From positions 4,587,001 through 4,651,000 of the forward strand of contig NC_020291.1 in NCBI RefSeq assembly GCF_000340885.1: a stretch of DNA of 64,000 nucleotides. The letters run 5' to 3'. The notes beneath the pieces were generated by a model, which had not been told where the DNA came from, did no database searches, and saw nothing but the letters and a program-made list of their open reading frames with translations. This stretch comes from Clostridium saccharoperbutylacetonicum N1-4(HMT) (GTDB lineage: Bacteria; Bacillota; Clostridia; Clostridiales; Clostridiaceae). Shown piece after piece: positions 52,867 to 62,000 of this stretch; within the stretch, counting starts at the first letter, position 1, and every line of letters starts with the position of its first letter. The position numbers and the translations under genes are program-made.

Positions 52867-53823
52867 TTATTCTCCATAACCTTTATATTTTTCAAGTAAT
52901 TCTTTCTTATTGGGAATTTGTCCTGGTCCAACTGCTTTTGTTGAAATTTCAACTTGGTGCTCTAATTTACCAGCATAGAATAATCTTGAACGTTTTTGCT
53001 GAGCCTCACTAAAGTTTACTTTAATTTCACCATCAACTAAAGCTAAATCTCCGCTGATTCCACAAACTGGACATTCTACTACATTTTTATTATGAATTAC
53101 AGTAAGCATATCACAGTGACATACTGGACATACTCCTTCGTCAGCACCTCTCCATTTCTTTCTTTCTTCTTCTGTTTCACACTTTATAGCATCTGCTATA
53201 TTTTGTCCCATTACTACCATACGGTCCATTACTTCAGTGTTTCCAACAACATGTTCATGAGCCATTGCACCAAAATATTCATATTTATCTACAACATTAG
53301 TTCCCATTGATATTGTAAATTCGTACATAGATGGCATAGCAAATGATAACCAGTTTTGTGTCATTGCTCCACCAACAGTAATTAATGCACCTACTCTTGG
53401 CTTAAATGATCTTTCATCAGGTAATTTTTCTGCTGGCCTTCCAGCTGCTATTCCAGCTTTTTTGGCTTCTGTTCTAAATGCAAGGTCATGAGAAGGCCCT
53501 AGTCTATCACATACAGTTTTGAATTTACCTGTTGGCGCTAATACATATGTAGGTGATCCTACTATTACAGCATCACATTCCATTAATGCTTCATCTATAA
53601 TATGCATGTCATCTTTTAACACACAGTTTCCATTTCCACCTTGCAATAAACTTCCTACACAAGCAATACAACCTGTACAATCTGCAATATTTAAACTATC
53701 AGCATGAATGTATTTTATTTCAGCTCCAGCTTTTTCACATTCCATTAATGCAGTTTTAATCATAACTTCAGTATTTCCCATCTTTCTTCCAAATGAAATA
53801 CCTAATACTTTCTTTTTAGACAT
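52867..53823 (-). CDS. NAD(P)H-dependent flavodoxin-fold oxidoreductase with C-terminal zinc ribbon
   Basis: The 318-residue protein opens KKVLGISFGRKMGNTEVM (FMN-binding loop) and has a CTGCIACVG cysteine motif and VGSPTYVLAPTGKFK, as in NADPH-dependent FMN reductases. A C-terminal CPVCHCD...CPVCGI unit looks like a rubredoxin or zinc ribbon, an unusual addition. It is the last gene of the operon encoding the C-deglycosidase subunits and might reduce the aglycone or a quinone intermediate (inference). Confidence 0.82.
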   Translation of the reverse strand: MSKKKVLGISFGRKMGNTEVMIKTALMECEKAGAEIKYIHADSLNIADCTGCIACVGSLLQGGNGNCVLKDDMHIIDEALMECDAVIVGSPTYVLAPTGKFKTVCDRLGPSHDLAFRTEAKKAGIAAGRPAEKLPDERSFKPRVGALITVGGAMTQNWLSFAMPSMYEFTISMGTNVVDKYEYFGAMAHEHVVGNTEVMDRMVVMGQNIADAIKCETEEERKKWRGADEGVCPVCHCDMLTVIHNKNVVECPVCGISGDLALVDGEIKVNFSEAQQKRSRLFYAGKLEHQVEISTKAVGPGQIPNKKELLEKYKGYGE

Positions 53824-53885
53824 ATATTACATTCTCCCTTTTCACACAAAAATAATTTTTTAAGCATTTTTATAATTAACCATCA

Positions 53886-53934
53886 ATGCTCAATGGTCAA
53901 AATTAGAATTTTAAAATCTGATCATTGAGCATTT
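53886..53934 (-). other. Intercistronic hairpin in the C-glycoside operon
   Basis: ATGCTCAATGGTCA and TGATCATTGAGCAT pair with one mismatch around an A/T loop between the beta-subunit and flavoprotein genes. No strong T-run follows, so partial attenuation or message stabilisation is likely. Confidence 0.5.
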
Positions 53935-53946
53935 GTTATCTTAGAT

Positions 53947-54342
53947 CTATTCTATAACAACTTTTCTAGTTCTTGTTCCTTCAAATGGTACAGGTATATA
54001 TGCAACTCTTAGCACTGTTGTTAATTTAACATCATGTTCACCCTTAGAAAGTCCGCCTTCTCTTTCAACAAAAACAGTAGCTTCTTCTCCGTATTCCCAT
54101 CTATAAGTAGTAACTGTTTCCATTTCATCCAAAGTGAAGTAATCTTCTCCGTTTGGACTAAATTTAATGCTTTCTCTTGGTACTTCTACCCCATCTACTT
54201 CAACTCTTACATCATGTACCATAGATACAGGTACTCCTCTGTAGTAAGTAATTAATGTCTTCATTTGGAAGCCATCGATTTTTCCATCTTTATTTAATAC
54301 ATTTTTACAACTATTTTCACTAAATACGTAATTATCAAACAT
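53947..54342 (-). CDS. C-glycoside deglycosidase beta subunit (DUF6379 type)
   Basis: The 131-residue beta-rich protein (opening MFDNYVFSENSCKNVLNKDG, with RGVPVSMVHDVRVEVDGVEVP) matches the small beta subunit of C-deglycosidases, the DgpB/CarC group. It lies 12 bases after the TIM-barrel subunit gene, the usual pairing. With the alpha subunit it breaks the C-C bond of a 3-oxo-C-glucoside. Assignment rests on remembered family features and synteny; the aglycone is unknown. Confidence 0.8.
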   Translation of the reverse strand: MFDNYVFSENSCKNVLNKDGKIDGFQMKTLITYYRGVPVSMVHDVRVEVDGVEVPRESIKFSPNGEDYFTLDEMETVTTYRWEYGEEATVFVEREGGLSKGEHDVKLTTVLRVAYIPVPFEGTRTRKVVIE

Positions 54343-54354
54343 GCTGCTTTCCTC

Positions 54355-55359
54355 CTATCTTCCTAGCTCATCTATATATTTCTGTAACATTTCTTGATGC
54401 ATTCTTACTTGTTCAAGTTCTTTAACTTCTGCACCTTCAAGAGTAAATCTATTACCTTCATATTCAGTTGAAATATATCCATCATATCCTTTTTCATCTA
54501 AATATTTAATAAATTCATCATATGGAATTGAATATTCTATGCCTTCTTCAGTCATTTCATATACTTTTCCATGAATGTGTTTTACATATGGCATATGTTC
54601 ATCTAAAATGCTGAAATCACTTGATTCATATCCATCACAGAACAATGTATACATATGATCAAGTTCTGTTTTACATAAATCTAATAATTCTTTAGGCCTT
54701 CCACCATGTTTTGTAAAGAATTGCTTTGGATCAGTTCCTTGTGCAAAAATATCATCAACATATTTAATAACGTCTTCATTTACACCTAAGCTTCTGAAAT
54801 AATTTGTTGCTACTCTTGGATGTCTTCTGCAGAAGATTCCAGCATCAACAACTATTCCTAAGTATGGTGATTTTGTTTTATGAATTACATCAATAAATGC
54901 TTTAGTCATAGGATTATCAAAACTCATACCACCATGAATTTCTAAAGCTAAAGTTACATCATACTTTTCTGCATAAGGTAATGCTGGTTCTATGATTTCT
55001 GGAGGAGTTTTTGATACAAGTCTAACTAACTTAAACCCTAAACGATGAGCTAATTTTATTTCTTCAATTAAAGCATCTGTTGATTCCTTAGTAGTTAAAG
55101 TTCTATTTTTATAAAGGCAAGTATTTATAAATATATCATTACAAACTGGTTTAACTTTATATTCAGCCATAAGCCTATCCCATTCTTTTAATGTTTCTTC
55201 TGATGGATGAGGAGTTCCTTTAAGCATTTGATCGCTTATGAATTCCATTTCAGCTCCCATTTCTTTTAAGAATTTGAATATATCTCCTAACTTCATTTTT
55301 CCTCTAGCATATTGATCTTGTAAGCTATAAAAACTTACTGAACGTTTAATATTTGACAT
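54355..55359 (-). CDS. C-glycoside deglycosidase alpha subunit (xylose-isomerase-like TIM barrel)
   Basis: The 334-residue TIM barrel belongs to the AP-endonuclease-2/sugar isomerase superfamily. The four expected metal ligands are visible: Glu140 (LALEIHGG), Asp172 (VVDAG), His263 (KHIHGK) and Glu299 (ISTEYEGN). Together with the adjacent DUF6379 gene and a Gfo/Idh/MocA oxidase it matches the DgpC/CarB catalytic subunit. A plain sugar-phosphate isomerase cannot be ruled out from sequence alone. Confidence 0.82.
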   Translation of the reverse strand: MSNIKRSVSFYSLQDQYARGKMKLGDIFKFLKEMGAEMEFISDQMLKGTPHPSEETLKEWDRLMAEYKVKPVCNDIFINTCLYKNRTLTTKESTDALIEEIKLAHRLGFKLVRLVSKTPPEIIEPALPYAEKYDVTLALEIHGGMSFDNPMTKAFIDVIHKTKSPYLGIVVDAGIFCRRHPRVATNYFRSLGVNEDVIKYVDDIFAQGTDPKQFFTKHGGRPKELLDLCKTELDHMYTLFCDGYESSDFSILDEHMPYVKHIHGKVYEMTEEGIEYSIPYDEFIKYLDEKGYDGYISTEYEGNRFTLEGAEVKELEQVRMHQEMLQKYIDELGR

Positions 55360-55561
55360 AAACTATCTTCCTTTCTTTTATCTATTTCATTTTCTAATGT
55401 TTAAACACTGTAATATATAAAATCTAATGATTTTGTTATCAAACTGAAATTTTTCAATCAATTAAGAGTTCAAGGTTAAGAGTTAAGATTTCTTGACTCT
55501 TAACTTATCAGCTATAAATGCAATTAATTGGAAATCATACCCTTAATTATTAAATATACTA

Positions 55562-56623
55562 TTACTCAAAGTCTATTGATCTGCCTGTTGCTGCTGATTC
55601 TCTAACTGCTTCCATTACAGCAAGTACTCTTCTTACTTCTGGTATCTTAACTAATAACTCTTCTTTTCCTTCAAGTGCCTTTAAGTAGTTTTCGAAGAAC
55701 ATAATATGAGCAACATCTACTTTTGGTAATTCTTCTGTAACTAATAATCCTTCTGGTGGTGGTCCAAAAGAACGAGTAGGACCTGAAGCTGTCATAGTTG
55801 TTTTCCCTGGAACATTTGTAAGAAGTCTTGTTGTTCTTGCAATTTTCCCTTCTGGCTCAAAACCATCACAGTACATACTGCCTGTATCTCCACCAATAAA
55901 CCAATGTCTTTCAAACCACTTCGGCTTATCAGCTAAGAAATAAGTTCCAAGTTCAACTTCTCCAGTTATTCCATTTTCAAATCTAAATAAAATTTTAAAG
56001 TAATCATCTACCTCTTCATTTATAACATTTCTTAAATCAGCATATATTGTCTTTATTGGACTATCCACCATATAAAGCATTTGGTCTATTAAATGAACTC
56101 CCCAGTCATATAACATTCCGCCCCCATATTTTTTGAATACATGCCAATCATGCATGTTTCCATTAATTCCATATAACATTGATTGAATTGTAAATACTTT
56201 TCCTAATGCTTTTTGATCATATACTTCTTTTGCAGTTCTAAAATCTTCGTCAAATCTACGTTGTTGATGTACTGTAAATAATACTCCCGCATCTTTTACA
56301 GCTGCTATCATTTCATCATATTCTGCTACACTCATAGCTGCTGGTTTTTCACAAATTATGTTTTTACCTGCTTTTGCTGCTTTTATTACAGCTTCTTTAT
56401 GCACATGATTACTTATTGAAATTACCACAGTGTTTATTTCTTTAATTTCCAATAATTCGTCAACGCTAGTAGTCTTTATGACTCCTTCAGTAATTGCATC
56501 TGACATTTTTTCTTCATCTATATCACAAATTGCTACTACCTTTATATCTTCCATAGAATCAAACATTTTTTCATGAATATGACCCATAAATCCAAAGCCT
56601 ATTATTCCAAAATTAACTTTCAT
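55562..56623 (-). CDS. Gfo/Idh/MocA oxidoreductase, candidate C-glycoside 3-oxidase
   Basis: The 353-residue enzyme has the NAD(P) loop GIIGFGFMGHIHE, the family CEKPAA motif and the catalytic GGGMLYDWGVHLID. In known C-glycoside pathways a member of this family (DgpA) oxidises the C3 hydroxyl of the sugar so that the C-C bond can be cleaved. The start at 56623 has GGATGG 8 bases upstream; an ATG four codons earlier overlaps that site. About 200 bases with a hairpin separate it from the alpha-subunit gene. Confidence 0.85.
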   Translation of the reverse strand: MKVNFGIIGFGFMGHIHEKMFDSMEDIKVVAICDIDEEKMSDAITEGVIKTTSVDELLEIKEINTVVISISNHVHKEAVIKAAKAGKNIICEKPAAMSVAEYDEMIAAVKDAGVLFTVHQQRRFDEDFRTAKEVYDQKALGKVFTIQSMLYGINGNMHDWHVFKKYGGGMLYDWGVHLIDQMLYMVDSPIKTIYADLRNVINEEVDDYFKILFRFENGITGEVELGTYFLADKPKWFERHWFIGGDTGSMYCDGFEPEGKIARTTRLLTNVPGKTTMTASGPTRSFGPPPEGLLVTEELPKVDVAHIMFFENYLKALEGKEELLVKIPEVRRVLAVMEAVRESAATGRSIDFE

Positions 56624-56687
56624 TTTTAATTCCATCCTTTCTTTAAATAAAAATACTTTTGCAGAATTCTCTTTAAATCTGCTTTGT

Positions 56688-57602
56688 TTAGATTACAAAA
56701 TTTCTTAAATATCTTGCTGATAAAATTGCTGACTTCTTGCATTCTTCTATTGAACCTTCAAAGGCTTTATCTTCAACTTCTATACATGTGTAACCTTTGT
56801 AACCTATGTCTGTTAGAGCAGAAACATATTTACCCCAATCTATGTCTCCAAGCCCTGGTAATTTAGGTGACATATATTGAAGTGGTGTAGCCATTATTCC
56901 TACATCATCTAATTTATCCTTGAAGATTTTTATATCCTTATAATGAACATGGAAGATTTTATCCTTAAATTCATATATTGGCTTAATATAATTAATGTGT
57001 TGCCATACAAAGTGAGATGGATCATAATTTAATCCAAAGTTATCACTATTAAGTATTTCAAATACTTTTCTCCAAATAGCTGGTGTTGTCATTAAGTTTT
57101 GTCCCCCTGGCCACTCATCATTAGTAAATAACATTGGACAATTTTCAATTGCTATCTTCACACCTTTTTCTTCAGCATATTTTACAATTGGAGGCCATAC
57201 TTCTTTTACTACTTCTAAATTTTCTTCAACAGTTTTCTTTGGATCTCTTCCTAAGAATGTTGTTATCATACTTACGCCAAGCTTATTGCTTCCATCTATT
57301 AATTTGTAAAGATGTTCAACATATACTTTTCTTTTTTCTAAATCTGGGTCCATTGTATTTGGATAATATCCAAGAGCTGATATTTCAATGCCTTTTTCTT
57401 TACAATAATTTTTAATATATGTGACTTTATCTTCGCTTAAATCTGCTACATCAATATGAGATACCCCAGCATATCTTCTTTCCGCTTTACCTTTTGGCCA
57501 ACAGCAAACTTCTAGACATTCTAAATTATTTTCAGCTGCAAAATCAACTAATTCTTCAAAGGTTAAATCTCCTAAAATAGCACTGTTTAATCCTAATTTC
57601 AT
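56688..57602 (-). CDS. Sugar phosphate isomerase/epimerase family TIM barrel
   Basis: The 304-residue xylose-isomerase-like protein opens MKLGLNSAILGDLTFEELVDF. Metal-ligand candidates lie in KIAIENCP, NYDPSHF, FHVHYKD and CIEVED. It is the first gene of the putative C-glycoside operon. It could isomerise or hydrate the 3-keto-sugar released later, or act on the 3-keto-glycoside itself. The ATG at 57602 fits AAAGGAG; the one at 57611 is too close to it. Confidence 0.82.
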   Translation of the reverse strand: MKLGLNSAILGDLTFEELVDFAAENNLECLEVCCWPKGKAERRYAGVSHIDVADLSEDKVTYIKNYCKEKGIEISALGYYPNTMDPDLEKRKVYVEHLYKLIDGSNKLGVSMITTFLGRDPKKTVEENLEVVKEVWPPIVKYAEEKGVKIAIENCPMLFTNDEWPGGQNLMTTPAIWRKVFEILNSDNFGLNYDPSHFVWQHINYIKPIYEFKDKIFHVHYKDIKIFKDKLDDVGIMATPLQYMSPKLPGLGDIDWGKYVSALTDIGYKGYTCIEVEDKAFEGSIEECKKSAILSARYLRNFVI

Positions 57603-57702
57603 AATATACATCTCCTTTAACTTAATTTATATAAATCTACATATCTTTTAGAAATTTTTTAATACATATTCTTTTCACATGCTTATTGTACCTTTTTTAA
57701 TA

Positions 57703-57718
57703 TTGTAAACGCATTCTT
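57703..57718. promoter_or_regulatory. cre-type catabolite control site
   Basis: TTGTAAACGCATTCTT fits the CcpA consensus WTGNAANCGNWNNCWW at every defined position. It lies about 100 bases before the first gene of the C-glycoside operon and 270 bases before the divergent binding-protein gene. Confidence 0.65.
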
Positions 57719-57990
57719 TTAATTATCCATTTCTATCTTTAATGTTGTTTAAATCAATTATTTTTTTTTAAAAGAAAAGAAAAGTTAAGAAATCGAATCA
57801 TATTTTTAACTTTTTCAATTATTATGCAATTCAACTTTCTTAGTTCTCTATTTTTTACTATTTCAGTGATTTTTTGAACTAATATACCCACCATTTGTTA
57901 CTGAATAATATTTCTCTTTATGCGGAAACATATATGTTGCAATTATTACCTAGCATTGACCACTGATAATTCAACCACGGAGGCTATAAA

Positions 57991-59037
57991 ATGAAATTAT
58001 TAAAAAAAGCTATTACATTTTTAATTACACTCTCTGTAGCAATAAACAATATTCAATATACATCTTTAGCCAATACAAATTTTTATCGGCAGAATGAAAT
58101 TAATGCTGGGATCTTGTTATACAGTTTTGAAGATTTATATATGAATAACCTAAAGCAAAATTTAGAGAGGTTTCAAAAGACTAAAAATAATGTTAATTTC
58201 ACTTTTTTTAGTTCTAACGATAATCAAGCTACACAAAATGAAATTTTAGATTCATTATTTACACACGATTATAATCTTCTAATGTTATACTTAATTTATC
58301 CAACAAAAGATCAATTAACAGATATTATTAATAAAGCTAAACAAAAAAATATTTCTTTAATATTTTTTGATATTGATCCATCAGAGGTAATTCGTAATTC
58401 ATATGATAAAATTGCTTTTTTCATAACTGATTCCAAGAAGCTAGGTAGTTTGCAAGGAGAAATTCTTGCAAATGAATGGAATGAAAATAAGGCAATTTTA
58501 GATAAAAATAATGATGATATACTACAATATATCCTATTGAAAGGCACAACTAATTCTGATGTATCCACAGAACGTTCAAATTCAGTAATTGAAAAACTTA
58601 AAGACTCTGGAATAAATCTACGAGAACTAGCTACTGTAGATGCTTTTTGGGATAAGGACTTTGCTGAAAGTGCAACTGACTCTCTATACTTAAAATATGA
58701 TGGCACAATAGAAGCAATAATTTCAAATAATGACGCTATGGCAATTGGAGCTGTTGCCTCCCTTCAAAAACATGGATATAACAAGGGAGATCCTTCAAAA
58801 TATATTTCCGTCGTCGGTATAGACGGTTTAAAAGAAGCAAAAGAATTGGTTGATAAAGGTATGATGACTGGCACTGTTAACCAGGATTTAGATATTTTAG
58901 CGGACTCATTGTATAGTGTAGGTACAAATCTAATTTATAATGCAGATTCACTTAAAAACGTCCCCTATAAATTAGTTAATGGCAAAATTGTAGTTACCCT
59001 GCCTTATTCTATATATACTAAAACAATAAAAGAATAA
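57991..59037 (+). CDS. Sugar-binding protein, galactose/ribose (MglB-like) family, no transporter
   Basis: The 348-residue protein has a signal peptide (cleavage near SLANTNF) but no lipobox Cys. The body is a periplasmic-binding type 1 fold, with ISNNDAMAIGAVASLQKHGY and VVGIDGLKEAKELV as in MglB. No permease or ATPase is near, so it may be a secreted or wall-held sensor component rather than an importer part. It is divergent from the C-glycoside operon across a cre site. GGAGG precedes the ATG. Confidence 0.82.
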   Translation: MKLLKKAITFLITLSVAINNIQYTSLANTNFYRQNEINAGILLYSFEDLYMNNLKQNLERFQKTKNNVNFTFFSSNDNQATQNEILDSLFTHDYNLLMLYLIYPTKDQLTDIINKAKQKNISLIFFDIDPSEVIRNSYDKIAFFITDSKKLGSLQGEILANEWNENKAILDKNNDDILQYILLKGTTNSDVSTERSNSVIEKLKDSGINLRELATVDAFWDKDFAESATDSLYLKYDGTIEAIISNNDAMAIGAVASLQKHGYNKGDPSKYISVVGIDGLKEAKELVDKGMMTGTVNQDLDILADSLYSVGTNLIYNADSLKNVPYKLVNGKIVVTLPYSIYTKTIKE

Positions 59038-59074
59038 GCTGATGCAATACTAACTCTGTCAGTTTTGCATCAGC
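59038..59074. terminator. Bidirectional terminator between sugar-binding and glucanase genes
   Basis: GCTGATGCAATACT and AGTTTTGCATCAGC form a strong stem between convergent genes. Confidence 0.85.
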
Positions 59075-59090
59075 CTCAACTTATTTATAC

Positions 59091-62000
59091 TTATTCTACT
59101 TTAAGTGAAACATTGTCAATACACACTTTTGTTAATGCAGGATTGCTTGTGTTCCCAAAACAAAATTTTAGTTGAGCAACGTCATCCTTAGGCATTGTAA
59201 ATTTTATAATTACATGTTTCTTATCTGGTGTAAGTGCCACTGTTTCTTCCGCATATGAATGATACGTAGCATTTTCCTGAATCTCAGCCACTATATCTCT
59301 AGCTTCATCAGACCAAGCATCAAATTCTAAAACATACTTTTCACCATTGGATAAATTTATATTATCACTAAATAACATCACATCCCAAGCTGCTGACGTA
59401 CCTAATGCTGTGACATCAATAGCTGCTGCTTTATCTGCATCTCCTGTTATACTAAAAGTTGCTGCAGCCGGAGTTGTAGCAAAATGTCCCCAATTGCCAA
59501 ATTCTGAAGTAAAATCTCCGTTGGCAATAAGATTATCATGATTTATTGTTCCTGCTGCTGCTTTTATAGTTTGACTTACTTCTGTATCATCAAAACCATT
59601 GGCCTTTACAACAATATTATAATCACCTTTTTCAGTAAATACACTCTTATCCAAGGTTATTTTACCATCTGCTACTGTATATAAGCTTTTATCAACATCA
59701 TTTCCATTTTCACTTATTTTGCTGATTGAGTCTTTCCAGCCATTGTCTCCACCTGCATAAGCAATATTAATATCATTTCCAATTGTATTGTTTGTATTGT
59801 CTGGTACTAATGTTGCTGGCATTTTAACCAGTGCATCTTTTACTTTAAGTGAGACATTATCAATATATACTTTTGTTAATTTAGGATTACTTGTATTACC
59901 AAATAAGAATTTCAATTGTGTCGTATCATCTTTAGGCATTGTAAAATTTAAAATTACATGCTGTTTATCCGGTTTAAGTGCTAAGGTTTTTGAAGCATAA
60001 GAAGTATAATTAGCATTTTCCTCAATCTTTGCTACAATATCTCTAGTTTCATCAGCCCAAGCATCAAATTCTAAAGTATAGTTTACTCCTTTTGATAATT
60101 TCATATCATCACTATATAACATTACATTCCAATTTTCTGTGCCCAAAACTTTAACATCAATAGCTGCTGCTTTATCTGCATCATCTGTTATGCTAAAATC
60201 TGCTTTTGAACCAGCTTGATTATCAAGAGTTTGCCAATAATTATATCCTAAACTAAAATCTCCATTTTTAATTGGATATAAATCCACACCATCGTAATTT
60301 ACATTGTTATTTGTTGTTCTTATAAGTTTAATATCATCAATAAAAACTTTACCATCAGCATTTCCCATTAAAAATTCTGTAATCGAATTTGTATCAGTTT
60401 TTCCTTCTGGCATAGTAAATTCATATTCATATTCTTGATCTGTAGTTGTTAAATTAAATGTATTTTGTGAATATGTTTGTCCATCTTTTGATACAAATTT
60501 TACATCCATTGTTCTGTCTTTAGATGCATGCGCTTTAAATGTAAGTTTATATACATCGCTTTGTAGCAAGTTAGTTCCTGTTTGAGATAATATAACACCA
60601 TTTTTATCTCCTGCAACTGGTATTGTTACTTCAGCTTGTTCTTTATCCTTTTCGCTTTTAAATGTAGCACCTTCACCTTTAAAATCCCAGAAACCTACTC
60701 TATTATCTCCTAAATTAAAGCTTCCATTATAAATATGATTGCCATTTTCTAATGGCTCTTTTGCTGTACTAGCATTGTCCTCTACATCTGCATCAGCTTC
60801 TGTTACTTCTACATCATTAAGATGAATATTAATATCATTAGTTAATCCAAGATTGAATTCTAGTCTACCATGTACATTAGGAGTATCTTTCATTACAAAT
60901 GAGTATTCATATTCTTTTTCTTCATTTGTAAGATTAACTTTAAATGCATCTGAATATTTCTTCCAACCTCTATCTGAACCACCACCAAATTGTGCTTCTA
61001 CGGTTGCTGCTTTATCTGCTTTTGCTTTAAATTTTAATGTATATTTTTTATTAAGCCTTAATGGAACATGATCAATTAACTGTACCGAGTAATTTTTATC
61101 TCCTCCATTATCTATATTCAAATCTAATCCATCACCTGAATTATTAAATGTAGCTTTTCCTACACCAGCAGTTAAGAAGTTCCAATTATCAAAAGAAAGT
61201 TCCCCATCTGTAGAATTTTTTATATTTTTGAACTTAGGATCAATAATGTAGCTTCCATTACTTAAAGGAGTTCTTGCACCTTTTATTGGTCCAGCATAAG
61301 TTGCTGGATTATCATGTACTGGATATTCACCATTCAAATCATATACTCTTACATAATCTACTTTCATTTGTGCAGATTTAAAGGAATCATCTGGTTGTAA
61401 ACCACCATCATAATCTCCTCCTACTGCCATATTTAAAATAATATGAAAATTTCTATCAAATGGAGCTGGGTAAGCATATGGAGCTGGTTCATTAGCTCCT
61501 TGACTAAACCAATTATTAGCAGTGTAATATAATTCTCCATCAACATACCATCTAATTTCTCCTGGATCCCACTCTACAGAATAAATATGCTTACCAGTAA
61601 TATCTTTTCCTGCTGGGAATGTATAATGACTACCACTAGATGTGTTATTAGGCCATTCCTTACCAAAATGAATTGTTCCCCAAACATTATTAAGAACTCT
61701 TCCTTTTGCCTCCATAATATCTATTTCTCCACCGGCAGCCCATCTACCATATATATTATTATCATCTGGTAACATCCAAAATGCTGGCCATAGTCCTTGA
61801 CCTTCTGGCATAGTAATAGCAGCTTCTATTTTTCCATAAGTCTTACTATATTTACCCAAGGTTCTGATTCTGGCTGACGAATATTTATATTCTTTATCAC
61901 CATATTTAATTGGCGTTTCTTCTTTTCTTGCTTCTATAATAAGGTTTCCATCTTCAACTTTCGTATTCTTATCAGTATAGAATTCTTTTTCATTATTTCC

